Below are positions 26,397-35,828 of a stretch of 42,661 bases of DNA, one piece after another. Under the pieces are notes generated by a model. That model saw only the letters and a program-made list of their open reading frames with translations, made no database searches and was not told the origin of the DNA. Location: positions 1-42,661 of the forward strand of contig JAILQS010000057.1 in the NCBI GenBank assembly GCA_024698865.1, written 5' to 3'. A program made the translations under genes and the position numbers. The stretch comes from Lachnospiraceae bacterium. GTDB taxonomy: Bacteria > Bacillota > Clostridia > Lachnospirales > Lachnospiraceae. How positions within the stretch are numbered: the stretch's first letter is position 1; every line of letters starts with the position of its first letter.

Positions 26397-29300
26397 TTAG
26401 TCATCCAATTCGTCTTCCAGTAGGTTTACGGATACAAGTGTTGATACACCTTTCTCCTGCATTGTAATACCGTAGAGACGGTCTGCAGCATTCATTGTAC
26501 CACGTCTGTGCGTAATTACAATAAATTGCGTATCCTTCGTTAATTTGTGAAGGTAATTTGCGTATCTGGTTACATTGGAATCATCCAGAGCCGCCTCAAT
26601 CTCGTCCAGAAGACAGAATGGCGATGGTTTCAGATTCTGAATGGCAAATAATAAAGCAATTGCAGTCAGTGCCTTTTCTCCACCGGAAAGCTGTGCCATA
26701 TTCTTAAGGGCTTTACCCGGTGGCTGTGCAGTAATCAAAATGCCGGTTTCCAGAATGTCATCTCCATCCATAAGCTCCAGTGTACCTTTACCGCCTCCAA
26801 ACAGTTCTTTGAACACTTTGTCAAACTGTACCTGGATATCATGGAATTTCTCGCTGAACTGTTTGCGCATTTCTTCGTCGAGTTCTGCGATAATTTTAAG
26901 GATTGCTTCCTCGGATTCTATCAAATCGTCATGCTGCGTACGAAGCAAAGAATGTCTTTCGGACAATGCCTTGTAATCTTCAATCGCATTAACATTTACC
27001 GAACCAAGACCTTTGATCTTTTGTTTCAATTCAGAAACCTCTTTTTTGATCTGAGGCAAAGTTAAATCGGTGTCTGTTTTTAATGGTAACGCGTTGCTGT
27101 AGGTAAGCTCATAGTTTTCCCACATATAGTTCTTGCTTCGTTCCATTTGTTCATTCAGTTTTTCTGCCTGGTTATTCAATCGGAAACATTCTTTATCCAG
27201 ACGACTCATTTCTTCGCTTAACGCTTCCCGTTTTTCAAAGAAACCTTTGTGCGTCTGTTCATTAGCTTCTCGTGTTTTCTTGATTTCTTCGATTTCTTCG
27301 CTGGTACGCAAAATCTTATCTTCAAAATCTTTTACTGCCTGTTCTACCTGTAAGATTTCTTCCTGCTTTTCTACAACTAGAGAATCACCATCCTGTGCAC
27401 TCTCGTTCAGTTCTTTTAACTGATTCATAAGGTCTTCCACTTCGTTATTCATACGACTTAAATTCTCGTCAATAAAGGAAGCCTGCTGTTGTTTGGAAGC
27501 CACTTTCAAATGAACATCTTCTAATTCTTTACGAAGCTTTTCTTCTGCCTTGTTTAACTCCTCGTAGCGATCCGTCTGTTCTTTGATCTGATTTTCATTG
27601 TCCTGACGTTTCTTTTTGTTGTGTTCGAGTGAATTTTCTTCGGCAACGATTGCACTCTTGATGCGACGAATCTCGTCTTCTACACCTGTAGTACCCTCGC
27701 GTATTCCTTCCAGTTCCTTATCATTTTCTTCTTTGTCGGATACTGCCTGGTCATATTTGATTTTGGCAGTATTCTGTTCCAGATAAAGTTCCTGAATCTT
27801 GTCTTTATTGCGTTCGATTACTTCAGATACCTTCTTGTATTTGAGGGTGCTGTCCTGTTCCTGCTTTTTAAATTCTTTTTCCTGTTCGGACAAATCCTTA
27901 AGTATCTTCTCCAAATCTTCCATCTCACGACGGCGACCTAAAAGATTGCTGTTATTACGGTACGAACCACCGGACATGGAACCGCCCGGATTCATAACAT
28001 CGCCTTCTCTGGTTACGATTTTGAAAGACTGACGATATTTTCTGGCGATAGCGATTGCGTTGTCGATGTGGTCTACAACAAGAATTCGACCCAACAGATA
28101 TCCTATCAGCCCGTCAAAACGACTTTCTGCATGTACCAGTTCGCTGGCAAGTCCGATGACACCTTTTTCTTTCAGCGCATCTTCGTGCTGGAATTTACCC
28201 CTTTGGGATACCGTAGACAGTGGCAAAAATGTTGCTCGTCCCAATCGGTTCTTTTTTAAATACGTAATCATCTCTTTAGCAGTCTGTTCATCTTCCGTAA
28301 CAATATTCTGAATCGTACCGCCAAGCGCTGTTTCAATCGCAGTTTCGTAATCCTTCTCAACCTTGATAATATCCGCGATCACGCCGATAATTCCTTTGTT
28401 GGTCTTTTTCATTTCCATAACGTTACGTATACTGTTACCGTATCCTTCGTAACGCTCAGCAATGTTTTTCAAAGATTCCAACTTAGATTTGTTCGCATGA
28501 TATTCTCTATAGTTCTTATCCAGTTGCAGTCGGATATTTTTTCTTGTTTCCTCTGCTTCTTTCAAATCCTTTGTAAGTTCTTCGTTATTGGATGTCAATA
28601 CAAGAATACGGTCGCTTACAACAGTAAGCTCTTCCTGCCTCTTTTGCATATTCTCTTCCAATAACGCCGCATTACTCTTGATTTCAAGGACTTTCTGGCT
28701 CAACTGCGCTTTTTTGATTGTATTTTGCTCCAGCTGTTCTTTGTATCGCTCCATATTGGATTGAATCTCCATCATGGATTTCATGGAATTCATCTTTTCG
28801 TTGTTACGATTTTCGATGTCTTCGTTACAAATCGCAATGTTTTGCTGTAATTCTTTTAACGCATCATCCTTTGACTGTTGCTCTGCTATAATCTCTGCAA
28901 CTAACGTATCATTTGCTTCTTTTTCTTTTAAAATATCCCGGATGCCTTTTTGCTTTTCTTCTATTTCTTTGCTTATTTTCTCGGCATTTTCTTTAAAATG
29001 TGCGCTGTTTTGCTGGCAGGAAAGAATTTTTTCCTTCAAAATAAGAATTTGATTCGCAAGCTGTTCTCGCTTTAATTTACTATCGGTTAACGTCTTGTTT
29101 TTCTCGTCAAGATTTGCGTTAAGCGTTTCAAGCTCAGCCTCTAAATCCTTATATTCCGCTTTTGTACTCTCGTATTCTTTGTTTACATCCTTTAAATCAT
29201 TGGAGGCAATCTCAGTTTTCTTCTCCAATTCGGAAAGTTCATTTGTAATACGATCGCATTCCTGCACAAACATATTTACATCTAATGTTTTTAATTCATC

Positions 29301-29957
29301 GTGGTATTGCAAATAGATTTTGGCAGTTTCGCTCTGTTTTTCCAATGGCTTGATCTGTGTTTCAATTTCGCGCAAAATGTCCTGAATACGACAAAGGTTG
29401 GCTCTTTCGGCTTCCAGATTCTTTTCCGCCATTACTTTACGCTTTTTAAACTTTACGATACCTGCAGCCTCATCGAAAAGGGAACGACGATCTTCCGGCT
29501 TACCACTCAGAATCTTATCAATCTGTCCCTGTCCGATAATCGAATAGCCCTCTTTACCGATACCGGTATCCAAAAACAGTTCCTGTACAGAACGCAAAGT
29601 TCCAGATACTCCGTTAATCAGATAATCACTTTCGCCGGAACGATACAAACGTCTCGCAACCGTAACTTCCTCGTAGGAGGTAGCAAGTTTGTGGTCGGAA
29701 TTATCTAATGTAATAGCCACGTATGCATAACCAAGTGGTTTTCTTGCTTCGGTACCGGAGAAAATAACATCTTCCATTCTGGAACCACGAAGCTGTTTGG
29801 CACTCTGCTCACCAAGTACCCAACGCACCGCATCGGCGACATTACTTTTTCCACTTCCATTTGGCCCGACAATTGCGGTTATACCATCATGGAATTCGAA
29901 GGTCATTTTATTCGCAAAGGATTTAAATCCCTGTACTTCAATACTTTTAAGATACAT
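26397..29957 (-). CDS. smc: Chromosome segregation protein SMC
   Basis: The ATPase core of the bacterial condensin that compacts and segregates the chromosome with ScpA and ScpB. It has 1186 residues, the standard length. It has Walker A GPNGSGKS at 31-38, a long coiled coil (about 170-500), a hinge near 510-670 with the conserved GG-MSGG-type segment (PGGSMSGGSYRN), a returning coiled coil to about 1020, then the ABC signature LSGGEKALTAIALL and Walker B CLLDEIEAALDD. Its ATG follows the rnc stop codon by 9 bases with AGGGGA nearby. Confidence 0.98.
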   Translation of the reverse strand: MYLKSIEVQGFKSFANKMTFEFHDGITAIVGPNGSGKSNVADAVRWVLGEQSAKQLRGSRMEDVIFSGTEARKPLGYAYVAITLDNSDHKLATSYEEVTVARRLYRSGESDYLINGVSGTLRSVQELFLDTGIGKEGYSIIGQGQIDKILSGKPEDRRSLFDEAAGIVKFKKRKVMAEKNLEAERANLCRIQDILREIETQIKPLEKQSETAKIYLQYHDELKTLDVNMFVQECDRITNELSELEKKTEIASNDLKDVNKEYESTKAEYKDLEAELETLNANLDEKNKTLTDSKLKREQLANQILILKEKILSCQQNSAHFKENAEKISKEIEEKQKGIRDILKEKEANDTLVAEIIAEQQSKDDALKELQQNIAICNEDIENRNNEKMNSMKSMMEIQSNMERYKEQLEQNTIKKAQLSQKVLEIKSNAALLEENMQKRQEELTVVSDRILVLTSNNEELTKDLKEAEETRKNIRLQLDKNYREYHANKSKLESLKNIAERYEGYGNSIRNVMEMKKTNKGIIGVIADIIKVEKDYETAIETALGGTIQNIVTEDEQTAKEMITYLKKNRLGRATFLPLSTVSQRGKFQHEDALKEKGVIGLASELVHAESRFDGLIGYLLGRILVVDHIDNAIAIARKYRQSFKIVTREGDVMNPGGSMSGGSYRNNSNLLGRRREMEDLEKILKDLSEQEKEFKKQEQDSTLKYKKVSEVIERNKDKIQELYLEQNTAKIKYDQAVSDKEENDKELEGIREGTTGVEDEIRRIKSAIVAEENSLEHNKKKRQDNENQIKEQTDRYEELNKAEEKLRKELEDVHLKVASKQQQASFIDENLSRMNNEVEDLMNQLKELNESAQDGDSLVVEKQEEILQVEQAVKDFEDKILRTSEEIEEIKKTREANEQTHKGFFEKREALSEEMSRLDKECFRLNNQAEKLNEQMERSKNYMWENYELTYSNALPLKTDTDLTLPQIKKEVSELKQKIKGLGSVNVNAIEDYKALSERHSLLRTQHDDLIESEEAILKIIAELDEEMRKQFSEKFHDIQVQFDKVFKELFGGGKGTLELMDGDDILETGILITAQPPGKALKNMAQLSGGEKALTAIALLFAIQNLKPSPFCLLDEIEAALDDSNVTRYANYLHKLTKDTQFIVITHRRGTMNAADRLYGITMQEKGVSTLVSVNLLEDELDD

Positions 29958-29966
29958 TTCTTTCCC

Positions 29967-30677
29967 CTAATCTCTCTTTTTCACTTCTTTTAACTTTAAA
30001 ATCGCCTGATATGCAGCTTTTTGCTCAGACAGTTTCTTAGACTTGCCTATCCCTGTCGTAAATACTTCATCATTGATTACTACGGCAGAAGTAAAGGTTT
30101 TGTCGTGATCCGGTCCCTCCTGTGAAAGAAGTTTGTAACGGACGGTTTTACCGGAGTTCTCCTGAATCATTTCCTGGAGCGTAGTCTTACTATCATAAAA
30201 GAGTTTTTTGTTTTCGATATCCTCTAATACAAATTTGTGTATAAATTCTTTTGCACTAGTAAAACCACCGTCCAGATATATTGCCCCGATTACTGCTTCT
30301 AATGCATCGGAAACAATAGAATCTCGCTGCCTTCCGCCGGTAATTTCTTCTCCTTTTCCCAAAAGGATGAATTGTTCCAAATGAAATTCTCTGGCACATA
30401 AAGCAAGTGTCTGCTCACAAACGTAACTCGCTCTGGTGCGCGACATCTCTCCCTCGTGTGAATCTTTCAGATTTTTGAAAATGTGTTCACTGCTTATCAG
30501 TTCTAAAACCGCATCGCCAAGAAATTCTAATCTTTCGTTATTGTCGATAGATGAATAATTGTGTTCATTTGAATAAGAACTGTGCATCAAAGCAGTTACC
30601 GCAAGGCTTTTATCTTTAAAAACGTATGCGATGGCATTCTCCAACGACAAAACAGCTTCTTCCTCTCTGTTTAACAT
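29967..30677 (-). CDS. rnc: Ribonuclease III
   Basis: A double-strand-specific endoribonuclease that processes rRNA precursors and structured mRNAs. It has 236 residues. The catalytic domain has the signature NERLEFLGDAVLE (47-59) and the second acidic cluster SDALEAVIGAIYLDGG. The C-terminal double-stranded RNA-binding domain ends with KSKKLSEQKAAYQAILKL. The ATG has AAGGAG 6 bases upstream. It begins the rnc-smc-ftsY-ilvA unit. No clear promoter stands in the 134-base gap to acpP, so part of its transcription may come from read-through of the acpP terminator. Confidence 0.98.
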   Translation of the reverse strand: MLNREEEAVLSLENAIAYVFKDKSLAVTALMHSSYSNEHNYSSIDNNERLEFLGDAVLELISSEHIFKNLKDSHEGEMSRTRASYVCEQTLALCAREFHLEQFILLGKGEEITGGRQRDSIVSDALEAVIGAIYLDGGFTSAKEFIHKFVLEDIENKKLFYDSKTTLQEMIQENSGKTVRYKLLSQEGPDHDKTFTSAVVINDEVFTTGIGKSKKLSEQKAAYQAILKLKEVKKRD

Positions 30678-30711
30678 TTGTTTCTCCTTATGAACCTCAA
30701 ATCATAATGAT

Positions 30712-30745
30712 AAAATTCAGTCAACCGTTCCCGGCCGACTGAATT
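30712..30745 (-). terminator. acpP terminator
   Basis: Arms 30714-30727 and 30732-30745 pair over 14 positions on the minus strand (two G-U wobbles) around a GGAA loop, and AATTTT follows. On the plus strand the two wobble positions would be A-C mismatches, so the structure is built for minus-strand RNA. A second, weaker inverted repeat (30774-30780/30798-30804) lies nearer acpP. Confidence 0.75.
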
Positions 30746-30811
30746 CCATGGCATAAAATATAATTGAAATTTACAAGCAAAACTTCAATATAATTCATTG
30801 CTTGAATACGA

Positions 30812-31042
30812 TTAGTTGGTTGCTTCTTTGATTTTGTTAACGGCATCTCCAACGGTTACAATTTTCTCAGCATCTTCATTTGCAATTTCTATATCAAACT
30901 CTTCTTCGATTGCCATGATAATCTGGAAAACATCTAAAGAATCTGCTCCTAAATCATCGATAAATTTGGTATCCATTGTAACTTCGGATTCGCTTACTGA
31001 TAATACGTCTACTACAATTGCCTGAATCTTTTCAAATTCCAT
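30812..31042 (-). CDS. acpP: Acyl carrier protein
   Basis: The small acidic carrier of growing fatty acyl chains in type II fatty acid synthesis. It has 76 residues, the family length. The phosphopantetheine attachment serine is Ser35 in [13 protein letters not shown]. Open reading extends upstream to 31096, but the ATG at 31042 with AGAGG 7 bases before it gives the normal N-terminus. It follows plsX by 75 bases, with a hairpin in that gap. PlsX uses acyl-ACP as substrate, which explains the pairing. Confidence 0.98.
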   Translation of the reverse strand: MEFEKIQAIVVDVLSVSESEVTMDTKFIDDLGADSLDVFQIIMAIEEEFDIEIANEDAEKIVTVGDAVNKIKEATN

Positions 31043-31079
31043 AATAACCTCTTTCTGCGCTGTTATGTATTTGTAAAGG

Positions 31080-31107
31080 GAACAATTTAACAGCACTAAA
31101 ATTGTTC
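31080..31107. repeat. Hairpin between plsX and acpP
   Basis: GAACAATTT (31080-31088) and AAATTGTTC (31099-31107) are exact complements with a 10-base loop. Only three T follow on the minus strand, so it is a poor terminator. It could be a partial attenuator or an RNase III-type processing site that sets acpP mRNA apart from plsX. Confidence 0.5.
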
Positions 31108-31117
31108 TCTATTCAAA

Positions 31118-32134
31118 CTATATACTATCGTCGTTAGAAATATACTCTCTTAAGCGGTCATTGATTCTTTGTTCACTAAAACTGATGCACTGTACAATGG
31201 AATTCTTGATTTCTTCACTTGTACTGCTTCCGTGTGTTTTCACAACAAGACCGTTTAATCCAAGCATTGGTGCTCCACCATACCGGCTTGCATCGAAACT
31301 CTTAAGTGTTTTCTTCAATGCTGGTTTCACCAATACGGCACCGATTTTACTTCTTAAAGTAGACAACATACCTGTCTTAACTTTAGAAATCAAGGCTGCT
31401 CCGACACCTTCGTATAATTTGAGGATAACATTTCCTACAAAAGCCTCACAAACAATAACGTCTGCCATTCCGTTCGGAATCTCTCTTGCTTCAATGCTTC
31501 CAATAAAATTGATGTCTTTGCAGTTTTTTAATAAAGGAAACGTTTCTTTAACAAGCATATTACCTTTTTCTTCTTCTGCACCGATATTTACAATCGCAAC
31601 TCTGGGATTCTTAACCCCGATAACGTTCTCCATATAGATGGAGCCCATCTTTGCAAATTGTAAAAGGTGGGAAGGACGTGCATCAACATTTGCTCCACAA
31701 TCGACCAAAAGGGATACTCCGTCAACCGTCGGAATCAATGGTGCCAAAGGAGGTCTTTCTACTCCTTTGATTCGTCCGACAATAAGTTGTCCACCAACCA
31801 GAACAGCTCCTGTGCTGCCGGCGGAAACAAAAGCATCGGCTTCTTTGTTCTTTACCAGGTTAAGAGCAACTACAATGGAAGACTGCTTCTTTCTTCGAAT
31901 TGCCATAACCGGCGCTTCCTCATTGCTGATAATCTCATCAGCATTAACTACTTCAATTCTTTCTGAAGGATATTGATACTTTGAAAGTTCCTTCTCAATC
32001 AATGCATCTTTTCCGACTAAAAAAACCTTGATCTGTTCCTTTGACAAAACAGCTTCTACGGCTCCTTTTACAATCTCAGAAGGTGCATTGTCTCCTCCCA
32101 TAGCATCAACTGCTACTTTTACTAACTCACTCAA
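31118..32134 (-). CDS. plsX: Phosphate acyltransferase PlsX
   Basis: A peripheral membrane enzyme converting acyl-ACP and phosphate to acyl-phosphate, the acyl donor for PlsY in phospholipid synthesis. It has 338 residues. The opening VAVDAMGGDNAP, the FVSAGSTGAVLVGG stretch and the GGAPMLGLNGLVVKTHGSS segment are family hallmarks. Translation starts at TTG, with GGAGG 6 bases upstream and no better in-frame codon. A sigma-A-like promoter lies at 32186-32214. It is followed by acpP. Confidence 0.97.
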   Translation of the reverse strand: MSELVKVAVDAMGGDNAPSEIVKGAVEAVLSKEQIKVFLVGKDALIEKELSKYQYPSERIEVVNADEIISNEEAPVMAIRRKKQSSIVVALNLVKNKEADAFVSAGSTGAVLVGGQLIVGRIKGVERPPLAPLIPTVDGVSLLVDCGANVDARPSHLLQFAKMGSIYMENVIGVKNPRVAIVNIGAEEEKGNMLVKETFPLLKNCKDINFIGSIEAREIPNGMADVIVCEAFVGNVILKLYEGVGAALISKVKTGMLSTLRSKIGAVLVKPALKKTLKSFDASRYGGAPMLGLNGLVVKTHGSSTSEEIKNSIVQCISFSEQRINDRLREYISNDDSI

Positions 32135-32185
32135 AATAAACCTCCAAAATTCTCTCTTTTACATCACTCTCATTCTCTCTAAAAT

Positions 32186-32214
32186 ACTATACTAGATAGA
32201 AATATAAAAATCAA
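32186..32214 (-). promoter_or_regulatory. Sigma-A promoter of plsX-acpP
   Basis: On the minus strand TTGATT (32214-32209), 17 bases, TATAGT (32191-32186), about 50 bases before the plsX start. I see no FapR-type palindrome at the promoter. Confidence 0.7.
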
Positions 32215-32238
32215 CTATAAAAATGTATGGTAAACGAA

Positions 32239-32270
32239 ATAAAGAGGACGAAACAATCGCTTCGTCCTCT
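32239..32270 (-). terminator. cheR terminator
   Basis: The 10-base arms 32243-32252 (AGAGGACGAA) and 32261-32270 are exact complements. On the minus strand the distal arm is followed by TTTATTT. It lies about 20 bases after the cheR stop codon. Confidence 0.85.
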
Positions 32271-32291
32271 AAAATATTGTATCCTGAAAAA

Positions 32292-33074
32292 TTATATTTT
32301 TTTCTTATAGAAAAATGGTCTCATTGATTCAAAATGTAAGCTTTGTGGCTGGATAATCTGCTCCGTACTTCCCACAAAGAAAATACCTTCATTCTTTAAT
32401 GAATCATTAAATTTGGCATAAATCTCATTCTTCGCTTCTTCTGTAAAATAAATCAACACATTACGACAAATGATAATATCACAGTTTTTTGGATACGGAT
32501 CTTTCAGCAGGTTATGTTGTTTGAAGTTTACGCGCGACTTAATCTGATCCGAAATCTGATAGGTGGTATCATTAATCTTAGTGAAATATTTGTCCACAAA
32601 TTCTTTCGGAAGTGCTTTTAAACTCTTAACGTTATATAAACCCAACTTCGCTTTTTCCAAAACCTGATTATCGATATCTGTCGCTGTAATGCGAATATTA
32701 TTCAGTGGAAGAAATTTTGACAACAGCATTACAAGGGAATACGGTTCGTCACCTGTCGAGCACGCAGCACTCCAAATATTAAGATTCTTTCCAAAGCGCT
32801 GAAACAGCTCCGGAAAAATCTCTTCCTCAAGCACTTTCCATTGCTCCGGATTACGATAGAATTCGGAAACATTGATGGTAAGATAATTCACAAACTCATC
32901 AAATGCCATCCGGTCAGTCTGCAATAAAGCAACATAATCCGTATAATCAGAAATCTTACGCTTGGAAATAAGTGCATCAATACGCCTCTTCATCTGACGT
33001 TCTTTGTAACTGCTAAGATCAATTTTGGTCAGATTATATACCTGTTGTTTAAAACCTTCATAATCTAATGCCAT
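32292..33074 (-). CDS. cheR: CheR-type protein-glutamate methyltransferase
   Basis: It methylates glutamates on chemoreceptors using S-adenosylmethionine, giving adaptation in chemotaxis. It has 260 residues. The N-terminal helical CheR_N domain is followed by the methyltransferase fold: TINVSEFYRNPEQW, the SAM loop WSAACSTGDEPYSLVMLL, ATDIDNQVLEKA and the CDIIICRNVLIYF strand. Its ATG has GAGGTGA upstream. It follows rpsA by 42 bases and ends the operon. It is the one clear motility-signalling gene here and implies the cell has chemoreceptors elsewhere. Confidence 0.94.
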   Translation of the reverse strand: MALDYEGFKQQVYNLTKIDLSSYKERQMKRRIDALISKRKISDYTDYVALLQTDRMAFDEFVNYLTINVSEFYRNPEQWKVLEEEIFPELFQRFGKNLNIWSAACSTGDEPYSLVMLLSKFLPLNNIRITATDIDNQVLEKAKLGLYNVKSLKALPKEFVDKYFTKINDTTYQISDQIKSRVNFKQHNLLKDPYPKNCDIIICRNVLIYFTEEAKNEIYAKFNDSLKNEGIFFVGSTEQIIQPQSLHFESMRPFFYKKKI

Positions 33075-33116
33075 TGTATCACCTCATCAATACAGTGCTA
33101 AACACCCCTGTTAATA

Positions 33117-34268
33117 TTATTCTTCTGTAGACTCTGCTACTTCTTCTGTTGCAGCTTCTTCTGCAGCGCTTTCAGAAACAGCTTCCTGTTCAGAATCATT
33201 TTCAGCTACTTCCGGTTCAGGAAGTAGTGCTTTAACACTAATACTGATTTTCTTTTCATCGTCATTGAAATCAACAACTTTAGCAGTTACTTCCTGTCCA
33301 ACGCTTAATACGTCTGCAGGTTTTTCAACATGTTCTCTGGAAATCTGAGAAACATGAAGTAAAGCATCTACGCCAGGCTCTAATTCAACAAATGCACCAA
33401 AGTCTGTCATGCGGGCAACTTTACCTGTTACTTCTGTACCAACTGCATATTTGTCAGCTGCATTAATCCAAGGGTTCTGATCAGCAAATTTGAGACTGAG
33501 TGCAATCTTCTCTCCCTGAATATCTTTGATGAGAACGTCGATTTCTTCGCCAACTTTGAATACTTTCTTAGGGCTGTCAACACGTCCCCATGACATCTCG
33601 GAAATATGAAGTAATCCATCAATTCCGCCAAGGTCAATAAATGCACCAAAGTCAGTTACGTTTTTAATGATACCTCTTACTGTATCTCCAACAGAAATCT
33701 TGCTGAGTAATTCAGCCTGCATTTCTTTCTTTTTCGCAACTAATAACTGTTTACGGTCACCAATAATTCTTCTGCGACGAGGGTTAAACTCGCTGATTAC
33801 AAATTCGATTTCCTGATCTTTGTATGTATCAAGATTCTTTTCGTAAGTGTCGGAAACAAGACTGGCAGGAATAAATACTCTTGCTTCATCGATTACTACA
33901 CTTAAACCACCACCAAGTACAGCGGCTACAGGAGCTTTTAATACTTCCTGGTTGTTAAATGCTTCTTCTAAACGTTTGTTTCCTTTTTCGGCTGCAAGTC
34001 TCTTATAAGAAAGAAGAACCTGGCCTTCACCGTCATTAACTTTGAGAACTTTAACTTCCATCTTGTCGTCAACTTTTACTAATTCTCTTAAATCAACGTT
34101 TGGTGTGTTCGTATATTCACTTCTGGAAATGATACCATCTGATTTATATCCAATGTTAAGAATAATTTCATCTTCTTTTACATCGATAACTGTTCCTTCA
34201 ACTACCTCCCCATTGTGAATTGTTGTTACTGTTCCATCCAGCATCTGTTCAAAACTCATTTCTGACAT
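33117..34268 (-). CDS. rpsA: S1 RNA-binding domain protein (ribosomal protein S1-like)
   Basis: An RNA-binding protein with four S1 (OB-fold) repeats at about 17-85, 103-165, 190-258 and 275-345, and a very acidic Ala/Glu/Ser tail (350-383). Repeats three and four carry the clear VTDFGAFIDLGGIDGLLHISEMSW and MTDFGAFVELEPGVDALLH type cores. It is shorter than six-repeat proteobacterial S1, as is usual in Firmicutes, where its role on the ribosome is less certain. Its start lies inside the end of ispH (20-base overlap, different frame) with AAGGAGG 9 bases upstream, also within ispH. In many Clostridia the two are fused as a single IspH-S1 protein. Confidence 0.93.
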   Translation of the reverse strand: MSEMSFEQMLDGTVTTIHNGEVVEGTVIDVKEDEIILNIGYKSDGIISRSEYTNTPNVDLRELVKVDDKMEVKVLKVNDGEGQVLLSYKRLAAEKGNKRLEEAFNNQEVLKAPVAAVLGGGLSVVIDEARVFIPASLVSDTYEKNLDTYKDQEIEFVISEFNPRRRRIIGDRKQLLVAKKKEMQAELLSKISVGDTVRGIIKNVTDFGAFIDLGGIDGLLHISEMSWGRVDSPKKVFKVGEEIDVLIKDIQGEKIALSLKFADQNPWINAADKYAVGTEVTGKVARMTDFGAFVELEPGVDALLHVSQISREHVEKPADVLSVGQEVTAKVVDFNDDEKKISISVKALLPEPEVAENDSEQEAVSESAAEEAATEEVAESTEE

Positions 34269-35109
34269 GCCTTTGAACCTCCTTGATAATATTATTTGGG
34301 GTCGATGCCCCTGCGGTAATACTTACGCTACGAAACGATTTTAACAAATCTAAATCTAGGTCTACGAGTGTCTGTATATAGAAAGTCTCCTCACATTGCT
34401 CTTTGCAAATTTCGTAGAGCTTCTGCGTATTAGAACTCTGCCTTCCTCCAATTACAATCATCGCATCGGAAACAGCAGCTAATTGCCTTGCTTCCTTTTG
34501 ACGCTCCTCGGTAGCGTTACAAATTGTATTTAAAGCAAGTATATCATAACCCTTTTTAGATAAAATTTCAACTAATTCTTGAAATTTATTGTAATTAAAT
34601 GTCGTCTGTGATACAATACATATTTTTTTTGCTTCTGTCTGATAGTTTTCTGCCTCTAAAACAGTGCCGATAACGGTAGGATTACCGTTGCACCATCCCT
34701 TAATTCCTTCCACTTCCGGATGGCCGTTATTGCCGATAATTATAATTTCGTATCCCTCGTTACTTTTTTCAGCCACGATTTTGTGAATCTTTTTTACAAA
34801 AGGACATGTGGCATCCACAATTTCGAAACCAAAATCCGCAATCGCTTCCTGCTCTTTGCGGGAAATTCCGTGGGAACGGATGATAACCGTCCCTTTTTCC
34901 AGATTTGCAAACTCATCCAGGGAATGAACGACCTTCACGCCTTTTTGAGATAAATCCGATACAACCTGTTCGTTATGGATAATTTCACCGTAGGTGTATA
35001 CTTTCAAACCATCGTTTACTTTTTCGTATACGAGATCCACGGCTCTTTTGACACCAAAGCAAAATCCGGCAGTTTTTGCCAGTGTAACTGTTCTCTTGTT
35101 ATTTTGCAT
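34249..35109 (-). CDS. ispH: 4-hydroxy-3-methylbut-2-enyl diphosphate reductase
   Basis: The last enzyme of the MEP isoprenoid pathway, reducing HMBPP to IPP and DMAPP with a 4Fe-4S cluster. It has 286 residues. The cluster ligands Cys17 (GFCFGV), Cys102 (ATCPFV) and Cys197 (TICNAT) are in place, as are His45, His80 and Glu132 of HPEVEG. The ATG has GGAGG 6 bases upstream. It ends in its own stop codon 20 bases inside rpsA. It is in an operon with cmk upstream. Confidence 0.97.
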   Translation of the reverse strand: MQNNKRTVTLAKTAGFCFGVKRAVDLVYEKVNDGLKVYTYGEIIHNEQVVSDLSQKGVKVVHSLDEFANLEKGTVIIRSHGISRKEQEAIADFGFEIVDATCPFVKKIHKIVAEKSNEGYEIIIIGNNGHPEVEGIKGWCNGNPTVIGTVLEAENYQTEAKKICIVSQTTFNYNKFQELVEILSKKGYDILALNTICNATEERQKEARQLAAVSDAMIVIGGRQSSNTQKLYEICKEQCEETFYIQTLVDLDLDLLKSFRSVSITAGASTPNNIIKEVQRHVRNEF

Positions 35110-35147
35110 ACAAATCCTCCCTGCGAAAGCCTTTTTATATGTATTCC

Positions 35148-35804
35148 TTAGTGAAACTTAGAAATAATAGCCTCTACTACTTCTTCAATTGACAAATCGG
35201 AAGTATCCAGATAAATCGCATCTTCGGCCTGCTTAAGCGGTGAAATCTCACGATTCATATCCTGCTCATCTCTTGCAATGATATCCTTTTCGATGTCTTC
35301 GATATCACAGGCAATTCCTTTTTCTTTGTATTCAAGATAACGACGTTTGGCACGTTCTTTGGAGGAAGCGGTCATAAAAATTTTGAGATCTGCATTTGGA
35401 AGCACCTGGGTTCCAATATCTCTTCCATCCATTACAACATTTTCTTTTTGTGCCAATAACTGTTGTAAAGATACAAGTTTAATGCGGACTTCATTAATTT
35501 TGGCAACGTCCGATGCCATCTTCCCTACGGCATCTGTACGGATTTCGCCTGAAACATTTTCTCCGTTTAAAATGACCTGCTGCACACCGTCTTCGTAAGT
35601 CAGTTCGATTTGAACATTGTCACATTCTTTCACGATGCTTGCGGTGTCATCACCTTTGATTCCTTTTTTCATCATATATAATCCCATCGCGCGGTACATT
35701 GCTCCGGTATCAATATAGATAAAACCAAGCTTTTTCGCCACCATTTTCGCGATTGTACTTTTGCCGGCACCTGCCGGTCCATCGATTGCAATATTCTTTG
35801 TCAT
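35148..35804 (-). CDS. cmk: Cytidylate kinase
   Basis: It phosphorylates CMP and dCMP with ATP in pyrimidine nucleotide salvage. It has 218 residues. The P-loop GPAGAGKST lies near the N-terminus; GAMYRAMGLYMMK and the DGRDIGTQVLPNADLKIFMTA core follow, with a LID-like R-x-x-x-R segment (RAKRRYLEYKEKG). An in-frame ATG at 35819 is rejected because the ATG at 35804 has GGAGG 6 bases upstream and gives the normal MTKNIAIDGPAG start. The order cmk-ispH-rpsA is common in Firmicutes. Confidence 0.97.
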   Translation of the reverse strand: MTKNIAIDGPAGAGKSTIAKMVAKKLGFIYIDTGAMYRAMGLYMMKKGIKGDDTASIVKECDNVQIELTYEDGVQQVILNGENVSGEIRTDAVGKMASDVAKINEVRIKLVSLQQLLAQKENVVMDGRDIGTQVLPNADLKIFMTASSKERAKRRYLEYKEKGIACDIEDIEKDIIARDEQDMNREISPLKQAEDAIYLDTSDLSIEEVVEAIISKFH

Positions 35805-35828
35805 AAGAATCCTCCTCAAATATTGTAT

